64,000 bases of DNA, from contig CM082590.2 of the NCBI GenBank assembly GCA_040954595.2, forward strand, positions 2,232,001-2,296,000, given 5' to 3'. Of this stretch, positions 22,333 to 29,474 are shown one piece after another. The notes beneath the pieces were generated by a model. That model saw nothing but the letters and a program-made list of their open reading frames with translations, was not told the DNA's origin and made no database searches. This DNA is from Balanoglossus misakiensis. Lineage: Eukaryota > Hemichordata. The stretch's first letter is position 1, and each line of letters opens with the position of its first letter. The position numbers and the translations under genes are program-made.

Positions 22333-25300
22333 CCACCGTCACTTTCAATATCGTCGTCACCAATGGCAGGAACCACCTGCACGCCATTAGTTCTGAGAAA
22401 TGGACAAAAAATCCTAACAATGCTCATGACTTGTCCATCAGAGTTTGTCAGTCAGCTGTTAGTACAAATGTTGTAAGTTGATGTTTCATTCATAAAAGAA
22501 AATTTATCATATATATGAATTTTAGCGTCCAACACTTAGGCTTTTTTTAACCATGAGGATATTTTGCCTTCCATTTGTTGTGTACCCATCCAATAAGGAA
22601 CTTTGATGATAGTGATAAATGCGCACTTACATTATAGAAATATCAAAGCTCGGCTCATAGTCATAATCATCATCGTCACATAGGTTCATGTCTTCCTCTT
22701 TGTCTTCCTCAGAAATATCAATGCTCAACCTGGTAGTAATAAAACCAAGGAATTAATCTGAATAGTGGGACAATGCTGCTCACTAAAAATACATATAGTC
22801 ACTCATAAGCACAAAAAAGAAAGAAAACATTTCCCATGAATTTAAGTACAAGCAAATGTTCTGACACACGTGATGCATGTCATGAAACTGATTTTCCCAA
22901 CAAATTTAAATTTAGTGTAACAGGAGAAAAGAAGCAATCGAAAAGGCTTGCTCAAGCAAGGGATACATGCATGCCGTATATGACAATAGAATAAGGAAAA
23001 CTTACTCAAATGGATTGATGAAAGACTCAGACAAATTTCTTGGAAATCTTACACGGCCGCTGGAGAAAAAAATGACAAAATAGGCACACATGAGACGGCA
23101 ATATGTACTGAACTAATTTACAGCTGTGAACTAAATATAACACACATGAAAATTGAACTCTGAAACAAAGTGACAGGGGCACACAGGGACAGCAGCATCA
23201 CTGCTTATTTTTACAGGTTCCTCTCTATCTTGGTTTCACACAAGTAAATTTAGGGTGCTTGGTAAACATTTGCCATTTTGCTTACTAAGAAATATTTTCA
23301 TGTTGATAGCTACACAGAATAACTTATTCACACAAGCATAAGCAAGGGAGTTAGAAATTAGTACATTTACATGTATGTAAAGCAGTCGCTCCTGCTTTTG
23401 TCCTAAAGCAGGAGATTAATGTTTATCACAAAAGGTACAAAAGAGGGGGGAAAGCCACATTTCACTATAAAAGTTTACCTAACTACAGTTTATCTTCAGA
23501 TTATTAGAATCTCACACTCCCAAGGACCTGGGATCACATTTCTCACAAGAGTTGGGGATTTTCTGTCCCACACGAGCCGCAGGCTCGTGTGGGACAGAAT
23601 ATCCCCGACGAGTGTGAGAAATATGATCCCAGGTCCTTGGTGTGTGAGATTCTTTTTCTCACACGGTCACAAATTAGCCAAGTTCGTTAAAAACATTGAA
23701 TAAATGACTCTGGAATTGTTGTCTGGGGGCACGTTGTAGTCTCTGTGCCTGTAATACACATCGCGCCATTGGATAACATTTAGTGCGCGTAGCGACAGAA
23801 CACTTTGTCAACCAATCAGCACTCACGTCATATACAGCTTTCTATTCAGTGAGATTGTGAGAACAATTTGTTCCCACACTCTGTTCTCACACTCCCAGCG
23901 TACGGGGAGTGTAAGAAAAGATAGTGTCATACCTTTCACTTTGTACTGGCTGTGATGGGCCTTCTGTAGATTCCATAGGTTTCTCTTGTGATGATTCTCC
24001 TATCTCCTGAACATCTATCTCTGCAATTCCAGAGATGGAAGAAACCCTGTACAAAGAAAAAAAAGACTAAAATTTGATACATGACAAACTAGGTCTGCAC
24101 AAACGTTGTAGGTTCCAGTTCCCCCTAATCCCCCAACCAGTAAGCAGTGAAAAACCTATGTTTGCTGGATTAAAACCATAGACGTGAATGTCTTGGTCAA
24201 CACACTGAATAAATTGTATAGGATGATTTTGGTTGTTTATTGGAGGGCAAATGTCAGGTATACTTCGCCATTGTTATGTTGATTATTGTCACCTGAGAGT
24301 TTGAGCAGAGGCTTTTCCTCATACTACAGATTGTGGCTAGAAGCATTGAAATTATCATGTAATGTAAAAAAACAGTGCTTAAACACCTACCTGACTGATG
24401 ATATTTCTGATGCAACTAATTCTTCTAAATTTTTTTCGATATCACAAAGATGGCCATTTCCTGGCGTTGATGTCATAGGAAAAGTTTGGGTGGCTTGTCC
24501 TTGATCATCACGTTGCCTATAAATTTTAAGAAACAAATATATACTTTTAGGTATTCCCATCTATCACACAGATAACTATGTGGAATGCAACATTTCATTG
24601 TTTCATTTCTATAAATTATATTACGGACACAATTACTTTTCATGAGCCATAAAAACATGTCACCTCTTTAAAACAATATACATCATGTATACTGCAAGAG
24701 CCCCATCAAATATGAAAATCTATTGTGTACTATACAAAGCTCAAAGTATCATGATCAAAATTTATTTGGTACCTAGTTTCCATAGACGGTGCAAATACTT
24801 GCAGTGTTTCTTGGCCACTTGGAGATGATGCAGGCCTGGTAAATTCTGCATCTGTTGTTGCTGTAACTTGATGTTCATAATACCTGTCCACACAAATAAT
24901 AAGACACAATGAACCTTTTTTGCCTTTACAATGGCTTGTTTATGTAGCCAATTTCTGTCTTTAGAATGGATTACACACAGCCATAATTTGCCTCAGAGGA
25001 CATGTTACAGACACGTAAGGTGAGAATAAGATAACTACGAGAAAATAGCCAAATTTTTCTTCAGTTCATATACAGCTCAAGAAATGTACACAACTGGCTA
25101 TAACAAAACGGAAGTTGTAGCAGAACAAAGAACAACCAAATTCCGCTATAAGCATATTGTCTCGTATGTTCGATAACAGTAATACATGTAGATTGTCCGG
25201 AGGAAAAAAAAGAAAAAAAAAAAAATTGCAGTACCGTACAATTTATCTCGCATAGTCATACATTGATACAAACGGTCCAGCGTACTACATACAACTGCTG

Positions 25301-25705
25301 GTCGAGGGCGAGGTATGCGCTGGGCAAAATCACTAAGTGAAATACGACTTGAAACAGCACATTTAGAATTACATTGAGATGATGCTCGCAGTGATTCTGT
25401 GAGACACAGATTCTAAATTCATGTACACAATTCATGCCGTATCTTTGGCTATGGAGTACGTACACAGTGAATGCACGAATATGTACTTACCGGTCGATCA
25501 GTACCTTTGCGACCTGGCGGTTCGTTTCCAATACCAAGGAGCGTTTGATTTCATTCCAACGATGAATTTCCGAGAAAATGTTTATCTGACCTACTTGTTT
25601 CAGCAATTGTTTACGTTTTTTTGCCGAAGCAGTGGTTTGTGGGCGGCCACGAGCACGTTTACGTTTACCACTGCTACTGGGAACAGACGCCAAAGCATCC
25701 GCCAT
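12957..25705 (-). CDS. DDE-type transposase-like protein, 14 exons, 796 aa
   Basis: Exons on the minus strand: 25705-25491, 24883-24773, 24516-24391, 24046-23933, 23059-23006, 22729-22631, 22413-22086, 21801-21519, 21228-20992, 20021-19945, 14656-14552, 14294-14074, 13686-13522, 13212-12957 (stop TGA). Every junction has GT-AG ends and matching phase, and the joined frame is open. The N-terminus is basic with an AT-hook-like RARGRPQ. Residues about 120-300 are acidic and low complexity with a 13-Asp run. The conserved core starts near 345 (ECSAGHLEYEWCSQP) and includes GDGRMDSPG (Asp449), VTDAHMQI (Asp513), HDIWHAAKNLSKK (531-545), VNHFWYCC and TAELESF (Glu663). I recognise this core from uncharacterised animal proteins with a transposase-like fold. 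The D-D-E assignment is inferred. A Gypsy element sits in intron 10. No poly(A) signal is obvious before the MITE at 11983-12338. Confidence 0.82.
13522..13686 (-). CDS. Exon: putative catalytic glutamate and LAALDHN motif
   Basis: The acceptor is TTCTTCTGCAG and the donor GTGAGT. It encodes STAELESFQQHILMYASKR (Glu663 candidate) and RARNILAALDHNAHLERE, the usual end of the conserved core. Confidence 0.78.
14074..14294 (-). CDS. Exon: ECDHGPL region
   Basis: The exon holds 73 codons plus 2 nt, with acceptor TTGTGCAG and donor GTAACA. It encodes EIWGGVIHHVVDEHTWH, AMECDHGPL and RNVVFDKAFLKKIHYLLNF. Confidence 0.82.
14552..14656 (-). CDS. Exon: VNHFWYCC region
   Basis: The exon holds 35 codons in phase 0 with acceptor TTAAG and donor GTAAGT. 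It encodes KPLLKWVTHIVNHFWYCCQK, the helical block after HDIWHAAK. It lies 24 bp from the Gypsy target duplication. Confidence 0.8.
14686..14839 (-). repeat. 3' LTR of the Gypsy element
   Basis: The LTR is 154 bp, TGTGATGTCC to TATCACA on the plus strand. It is matched base for base, by eye, with 19533-19686. Confidence 0.96.
14840..14850 (-). other. Polypurine tract
   Basis: The minus strand reads AAGTTGAGGAGA-like purine-rich sequence ending directly at the 3' LTR, the expected plus-strand primer. Confidence 0.65.
15313..17910 (-). CDS. Pol of the Gypsy element: RT, RNase H, integrase
   Basis: The frame has 865 codons. RT: LDMRKANQAIVRERHPVPTM, Asp80 in FCKLDMNMAFHQIEL, and NMHDDIRV with the Asp pair 142-143 (many animal Gypsy RTs have an xxDD rather than YxDD box). 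RNase H: TSDAS (Asp288), FEREALGVKWAC and RTDHKPLL. Integrase: HHCC finger (His503, His506, Cys536, Cys539), then Asp567, Asp621 (KSDNGPPF) and Glu657, a D-53-D-35-E spacing. The C-terminal tail holds no obvious chromodomain. The reading frame is +1 relative to gag-protease, with a 110-nt overlap. The junction lies between protease and RT, so it is either a frameshift mutation or an unusual programmed shift. Confidence 0.94.
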   Translation of the reverse strand: MLKLLKKLNELQKLGVIEKVSGPTSWVNPLVTVQKPDGDIRLCLDMRKANQAIVRERHPVPTMDETLEEISGAKVFCKLDMNMAFHQIELDEKSRDITTFSGPNSLYRYKRLVFGVNMATEKFQNLISQVLKGCEGAHNMHDDIRVVAENYEQLHARVGKVIKRFSEHGLTLNFTKCKLGDSMIFMGHLMTAKGMKLTDEKVKAIVKARTPTDKSELRSFLGLAQFCSKYVDKFATVTSPLWDLTRKDAKWKWLPKHEKVFNLIKHKLTTSPFMAYFKQGAKTRVTSDASPVGVGAILEQMQSNGSYQPVYYVSRKLTHVESRYSQFEREALGVKWACEKLQQFLLGSHFEVRTDHKPLLKVFSPNSRPPSARIERWLLYMQQFDYHITHIKGKNNYADMLSRLPVDEPSDNYCRETEDFACSVVLEAMPSAITPRDIERESAKDQSLQLVEKCITSANWSKLKSSPYWHVKDELWLYGRLIMRGNRLVVPQVLQRKILKIAHQGHQGIVRTKARLRDRVWWPGMDRDVEKLIRSCHPCQLVSARPNPEPLLPTQLPEGPWFDLAVDLLDVCDGEKLLVVTDLYSRWPEVVLLKKTDAAHVIKAMEAMFLTHGLPYCVKSDNGPPFTSAEFEGFLDYLGIDHEYSIPYWPQSNGSVERLNEIILKSVRIAKLQKKSWYKDLTHFLFEYRNTPHTVTGISPAMALMGREFRDEIPRLRIPSQTINESDWQIKMRERNNRMKMKQKFYADNRRHATSSDIREGDTVLLQQAFRQNKLTPNFETEPYKVIQKDGGALVLENSKGVKRRSTGHVKKYVEEYPEFSFQGTEWNSKHLTYEQPQRVQNGVPSCNPHIHDLSTHNNLDNLPV
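17801..19432 (-). CDS. Gag-protease polyprotein of the Gypsy element
   Basis: The frame has 543 codons. The start ATG is the first one after the primer-binding site. Residues 1-200 are the capsid-like gag region. Two CCHC zinc knuckles follow at 216-229 (CFRCGRKGHMQREC) and 247-260 (CFRCQKPGHRAADC), then an arginine/glycine-rich linker. An aspartic protease with IIDSGATCNLIG (Asp358) comes next. The frame runs past the protease toward the RT (RKYPEVFNGLGKLKGYKLHL) and then loses the pol frame near 17905, ending out of frame at 17801. Gag and protease share one frame here. Confidence 0.93.
   Translation of the reverse strand: MKMSTPVTLSGLPGVAGFDCEGEPEALQQRWERWLQEFELFVAASGVSNNAQKRALLLHMAGAGIRDIVSTKSEDETGDVTNCATLIACLDKHFQLQKNVPMARQKFYSATPTSGETVDSYVIRLKNLLKDCDFPETEKDNQIRDRVLLYISNKVLKSKLYREKNLDTTKLLQIIRSYHDKDALVLVSGTQAVSANAVNIGGKRTRAKNKMADLACFRCGRKGHMQRECRASTSGSSRNAEQKSDRCFRCQKPGHRAADCRAKWEDCPSKDSENGNSRGSGGNRSARGRGRTRGDGRGTHKVAQTTTDANADGGHADVETDEEKAYYAFNAAFRASSGKDLTDTGIQIENQHVPVIIDSGATCNLIGERQFRRLAEKRGVKVRNCNNKVFTYGSSKPLDILGKCALHVEAPTKKKCIADFIVIKADQPILLSRSTSENLDMLRVGNVNLYTINSISADNSSPILAELRRKYPEVFNGLGKLKGYKLHLHIDESVKPIAQYRRIPFNRRAKVVEKTQRASKAGSNREGFGSDLLGQPPCNSTKA
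19516..19528 (-). other. Primer-binding site, tRNA-Ser type
   Basis: The minus strand reads TGGCGACGAGGAT four bases inside the 5' LTR. It is complementary to the 3' end of an animal tRNA-Ser(GCT) (ATCCTCGTCG plus CCA), from general knowledge of that tRNA. Confidence 0.8.
19533..19686 (-). repeat. 5' LTR of the Gypsy element
   Basis: The LTR is 154 bp with termini TGTGAT/ATCACA. As the upstream LTR on the minus strand it should hold the promoter; no clear TATA box is seen. Confidence 0.96.
19945..20021 (-). CDS. Exon: HDIWHAAK motif
   Basis: The exon has 77 nt, giving RDDHPDIKHSHDIWHAAKNL then SKKIIK. The HxxDxWHxxK pattern is the most recognisable signature of this transposase-like family. 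It ends in phase 0 before the intron that now holds the Gypsy element. Confidence 0.85.
20169..20971. mobile_element. Second TTAA-flanked inverted-repeat element (about 0.8 kb, non-coding)
   Basis: TTAA plus GATGGGTCCCTAGGATCTTT at the left mirrors AAAGATCCTAGGGACCCATC plus TTAA at the right. The inverted repeat extends over 50 bp with one mismatch (through GGGCCTTTATAGGACA). The interior is CpG-rich with no coding frame recognised. The termini differ from the AGGGACAAAG family, so this is another TTAA family. It sits in the intron between the catalytic exons of the transposase-like gene. Confidence 0.85.
20992..21228 (-). CDS. Exon: first and second putative catalytic aspartates
   Basis: It begins by completing Gly444 and encodes DGRMDSPGFCAQYCTYTV (Asp449), DKRETEKKSTNMEK and EVVTDAHMQITALM (Asp513). 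The layout resembles an RNase-H-fold transposase with strand 1 and strand 4 aspartates. A TTAA foldback element sits 20 bp beyond its donor. Confidence 0.85.
21519..21801 (-). CDS. Exon: conserved core, WCSQP region
   Basis: The exon is 283 nt after a TTTTTTTTCAG acceptor. It encodes ECSAGHLEYEWCSQP, GDLFTAAAILLSGNNYAK, RIQKAYLIPCLDEFW and QELVLL, a block that precedes the catalytic strand in this family. Confidence 0.82.
22086..22413 (-). CDS. Exon with poly-Asp tract leading into the conserved core
   Basis: It joins the previous exon after two bases (AT+G). It encodes RTNGVQVVPAIGDDDIES and a 13-residue Asp run produced by a (TCA)14 microsatellite at 22291-22332 on the plus strand. KSCSGLISSTSKFVGSALYL precedes the next exon, whose start (ECSAGH) continues a conserved cysteine/histidine region. 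Confidence 0.75.
22291..22332 (+). repeat. (TCA)14 microsatellite inside an exon
   Basis: Fourteen TCA units encode the Asp run of the transposase-like protein on the minus strand. The length is probably polymorphic. Confidence 0.9.
23507..23652. repeat. 146-bp imperfect palindrome in an intron
   Basis: The arms GAATCTCACAC...ACACGAGCC and GGCTCGTGTG...GTGTGAGATTC pair around a three-base loop with a few mismatches. It lies between the exons at 23933-24046 and 23006-23059. Further TCTCACAC-like motifs to 23910 suggest a larger foldback-type element. Confidence 0.8.
25491..25705 (-). CDS. First exon: basic N-terminus with AT-hook-like motif
   Basis: ATG lies at 25705 and donor GTAAGT begins at 25490; the exon holds 71 codons plus 2 nt. 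It encodes KRKRARGRPQTT and AKKRKQLLKQ, which look like an AT-hook core (RGRP) and nuclear localisation signals, then a helical segment with NEIKRSLVLETNRQVAK. The ATG follows a CpG-bearing stretch near the right transposon end. Confidence 0.75.
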
Positions 25706-25969
25706 GACTGTCGCTACAGCTATAATTATATGTATGACGTTTCATTTTGTGTATATACCCTTGCACATGCGCACATTGGTAATGATCGAAGCCCGGCCCG
25801 CGTCCGCGCTCGAATAAATGGTAAAGAACGATTATTCATTTTGGTGATTTTTTTACTCTCGTGTCTACAAGCGGGATGGAACTTGTGTGTGGTCGAACGT
25901 TGATTCACTATATATCAACATTTAAAATAACATACACAGTGTCTTGAATGAATCAAAATTAATGGAAAA

Positions 25970-25997
25970 AAGGCAAAAAGAGAGAGACTTTGTCCCT
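25970..25997 (-). repeat. Right terminal inverted repeat of the large transposon
   Basis: The reverse complement begins AGGGACAAAGTCTCTCTCTT next to TTAA (25998-26001). Going inward, about 190 nt (to about 25812) is homologous to a full arm of the MITEs at 11983-12338 and 27758-28096. Confidence 0.8.
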
Positions 25998-26001
25998 TTA
26001 A

Positions 26002-27757
26002 GTCAAAGGCTGATATTTCTCACTGTGTGTGACCAGGGTATCATTTTAAACACAGACTGGACTTTGACTACTGTGTCCAATGGAAAAAATACATCAGCAT
26101 CTATGTCTGCAAAAAGGTGTCAAAACTGACATATCTTATCATGTATGTCATCAAACTCAAAGGATAATATCTTCATTTCATGTGACCTGCCTGGTTAAAG
26201 TTTACCGCCAACATTTCACCATGCTTTACCCACCCACCCATGGCACAGTGTGTCAAATCCAATATTTGGTTCGATGAATGAACCATGAAAGTTTCCGAAT
26301 TGGTACTACCCGAAAACTGCATGGCAAGCTAAATTTGGAATTTGGATGGGGTGGGGAGGTAAAGCTAACCTAACGTACAGTCGTTTAGATTTAACATTAT
26401 GCCTGTGAGTTACATGTTAATATTTTCTGCATGTCTGTCGCGTACAATGCGTCGGTGCGGAAAAATGATCACAGGTACTATTCAGAAGAATTCCGCTGAA
26501 TCATGGTGACGATGTGCATGGAAAAATCCTGATTATGATCTAACTGATAAACAATAGCATGATATTAATAAAATATACACATTAACCAATGAATGAACCA
26601 TCGTGAAGATTGTGCCCCAACACTTATTTAAGCTTTTATCATTATTATACCTTTGTCATTACTAAATATATCAACAGCCCTGTACACCAAAGCTATCACC
26701 ACATTTGTTAACCTTTATTACACCATTCATATGAAACCCTTCACCATCATCAACCTCTATTATATTCATTGTTTTGGCCCATTATAATCTGTGTACCCTC
26801 AATTTTACCACAAACCATCACCACATTAGTTAACTGTTTATTAAACACTTCCACATGTGTTGCCCATTATTATACCATTGAAATTTATAAATCGATCATC
26901 ATACCTATCATACAAGCAATTGCTGATTGCTGTTAACCCTTGTGTACCACAAGCCATTATCATGAAATAGGCAACATGAATTTCACATAACACAGTTTGT
27001 CAGCTCTGAGAATATTGTTCTCAGGACCATGTCCCACGCTTAATAAAAGTGTTGTGTATGTGGTACAGTTTAGATTCCTTGTCAGATTTCCCATAACACA
27101 GTTCGTGAGCCCCGAAAAGTACCATAACACAATTCTCATGAACATTTCCCATGATCAATAAAAGTGTTGTGCGTAGCATAGTCATTTTTCCGTTTGCTGT
27201 GACATTTGTCTCCGTGTGAGAGTTTAAGTAAATGTGGAAACACGCAAATTAGGCAACATCAATATCCCGTACAGAATTCAGTGTGTTTTGTTCGCATTTT
27301 TGGTTGCCATTTTGAAAATGAACAAAGGACTTTCCATTGACCAACACCCGTATGAATACGTCCAAATTACCCAACTTTAATATTCCTTAAATAATTGGTC
27401 AGCTGTGCAAATATTTTTCACCTGACCACTTCCTTTGCTAAGCAAGAGTGTTTTTTATGTAATAATATTAATATAATATTTATAACGTATGTAGCACATT
27501 AAATCTCAATGTGCTTTAAAGTTGTCCCATGGTCATTTGATTTAGGTCGTTGGACATAAATATTCCATTCAACTCCCTGGGGAGCAAACAACATCTCACC
27601 ATCTTTAGAAATGTCAAATTACAGTGCTTTTGGCCACGTATTAACCTGGGGATTTACAGTTAACTTTAAATACACATGCATATGCATTTAATCCCCATGT
27701 GACTATAAAACAGTTTGTAAATGTGAATATGTCCACATTACACAACTTGAATTTTAC
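26002..27757. repeat. Degenerate interspersed repeats; no gene
   Basis: About 26325-26950 is duplicated at about 49490-50220 (shared TTTGGAATTTGGATGGGGTG and ATAAAATATACACATTAACC). It is followed by low-complexity TTATTATACC/CATCACCACA sequence. From 26980 on, a CACAGTTTGTCAGCTC-to-AAAAGTGTTGTG block recurs several times to 29240. A truncated SINE tail (about 27455-27590) is joined to one satellite monomer (about 27605-27710) of the type that makes up 30230-48715. Confidence 0.65.
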
Positions 27758-28096
27758 TTAAAGGGACAAAGTGTCTCTCTCGCTGCCCTTTTTACCATTA
27801 ATTATGTTTGATACAAGACATCGTTTATGTTGGCTGTATAGTGAATCAATGTTCGACCAAACACAACTTCCACCCCACTTGTACACACAAGAATGAAAAA
27901 ACTCGCCAAAATGAATAATCGGTGTTTACCATTTATTCATTTTTGCGAGATTTTTACTCTCAGATTCTACAAACGGGATGAAAGTTGTTGGTTGAATGTT
28001 GATTCACTATATAGCCACATGTAGAATAACATAAATGGGTTCATGTATCAAACTTAATTGAACAATGGTGGCGAAAGAGAGACTTTGCCCCTTTAA
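27758..28096. mobile_element. Foldback MITE of the AGGGACAAAG family
   Basis: TTAA plus AGGGACAAAGTGTCTCTCTC at the left; GAGAGACTTTGCCCCT plus TTAA at the right. The halves are diverged inverted copies, homologous to 11983-12338 and to the right end of the large transposon. It lies about 1.8 kb outside that element. Confidence 0.87.
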
Positions 28097-28160
28097 ACAA
28101 TTGGTCAGCTCTGCGAATATAGTTCACCTGACCACTTCCTTTGCTAAGTAAGAGTGTTGT

Positions 28161-28506
28161 TTATATAATGATATCAATATAATATTTATTACTTATATAG
28201 CACATTACACAATAAATCTCAATGTGCTGCTTCAAAGTGTTTCCCATGGTAATTTGACCTAGGTCGGTGGACCTAAAATATTCCATCCCACTCCATGGGG
28301 AGCAAACAACAGCTCACATGTGCAGCTTTTATATCAGCACAGCAGACCTAAACATACTCATTACAATATCGGATCCACCAAATTACCTTTTCTTATGGGC
28401 GGGGAGAGGCAAGGAGATGTAAACACCACAACACCACAACCATGCCAGGGATCAAACCCTTGATTCTTTGATTATGGGTCTGATGCTCTAACGACTGGAC
28501 TATGAC
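28161..28506 (-). mobile_element. tRNA-derived SINE
   Basis: On the minus strand the head holds an A-box-like TAGTCCAGTCGTTAGAGCAT and a B box GGTTTGATCCC, tRNA-like with a CCCATAA anticodon-loop segment. The body has GCTCCCCATGGAGTGGGATG and the tail CACATTGAGATTTATTGTGT then GCTATATAAG plus an AT-rich end, a tail type common to invertebrate and fish SINEs. Tails without the tRNA head occur at about 27455-27590 and 30105-30230. Confidence 0.72.
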
Positions 28507-29474
28507 TTTATGTGGCACAATGACCTTTCCATTTAGTGCCTTGTTCAGCTCTCAGTCAGGGTTTAAGCAAATATGGAAACATGCATATTAGGCTCTTTGA
28601 ATGTCCAAAAATTCAGTGTGTCAGCTCCCATTTCCCAAGACCAGTTCCCGTGCTAAATAAAAGTGCTGTGTGTGGCATAATCATTTTTCCGTCTGCTGTG
28701 ACATTTGTCTCCCTGTGAGAGTTTAAGTAAATGTGGAGACACGCAAATTAGGCAATCCCATATATCCCATACATAATTCAGTGTGTTTTGTTCACATTTT
28801 TGGTTTTTATTTTGAAAATGAACAAAGGAGTTTCCTATCATTGAGCAACTCACTCCATTAACAGTTGCTCGATATGCAGGCTAACTTGCTAGATCACTAA
28901 AGACTTAAAGCATGTTGAGGTTGGTGCCCCAAACCCTCTTGAAGACAACTGGTTGCTAACGATTGCCAATTAGGCAATTTGGATATTCTACACATAACAC
29001 AGTTTGTCAACTTTGAGAATACTGTTCTCAATACTATTTCCCATGCTTAATAGAAGTGTTGAGTAACAGTATGTGGTAGAATGGCATTCCTATACGTTGC
29101 CTTCTTTTGCTCATTATCACGGTTTCAGTAAATTTAGAGACACGCAAGTTTAGCAGCTTGAATTTCTCATAACACAGTTTTGAGCTCCGAGAACACAGTT
29201 CTCATGAACATTTCCCATGCTCCATAAAAGTGTTGTGTATGTCTTACAATGATCTTTCCATACGCTGCCTTGTATAGCTGCTGTTAATAATTCAAGTTAA
29301 TGTGGAGACGTATTAGGCAACATCAACGTCCCATACATAACACAGTTTGTAGGTATGAATACATCCAAAATACCCAACTTTAATTTTCCTTAAAGAATTG
29401 GTCAGCTCTGCAAATATATTTCACCTGACCACTTCCTTAGCTAAGTAAGAGTGTTGTTTATGTAATATTATCAT
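28507..29474. repeat. Degenerate repeat blocks; no gene
   Basis: There are several diverged copies of a block of roughly 170-200 bp with CACAGTTTGTCAGCTC, GTTCTCATGAAC/TTTCCCATGC and TAAAAGTGTTGTGTATG. The longest open frames lack domains. Confidence 0.55.

Larger units (their letters stand above)
6886..26001. mobile_element. Large TTAA-flanked DNA transposon carrying two convergent genes (proposed)
   Basis: The left edge is TTAA at 6886-6889 followed by AGGGACAAAGTCTCTCTCTT. The right edge reads the same on the minus strand from TTAA at 25998-26001 inward. The first 28 nt of both ends are identical, including a TTTTTGCC stretch that the small MITEs of this family lack. Between them lie two intact-looking genes pointing inward: the transposase-like gene starts 293 bp from the right end, and a possible first exon of the P2X7-domain gene starts 296 bp from the left end. 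The right 190 bp are homologous to one arm of the MITEs at 11983 and 27758. TTAA targets are used by piggyBac, Kolobok and Sola3 superfamilies; I cannot assign one. Nested inserts account for about 8.2 kb. The alternative is two unrelated end fragments flanking ordinary genes, which I consider less likely. Confidence 0.68.

Noticed and set aside
22180-22476. Plus-strand serine-rich frame across the (TCA)n repeat
   Set aside because: It is a shadow of the minus-strand exon with the Asp run; it has no splice or domain support.
25812-26001. Right end treated as an independent half-MITE
   Set aside because: It shares a TTTTTGCC variant with the left end at 6890 but not with the MITEs, and sits just outside a transposase-like gene. 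It remains the main alternative to the one-element model.
28434-28503. A functional tRNA gene on the minus strand
   Set aside because: The anticodon stem is mispaired and the sequence continues into a SINE body and tail.
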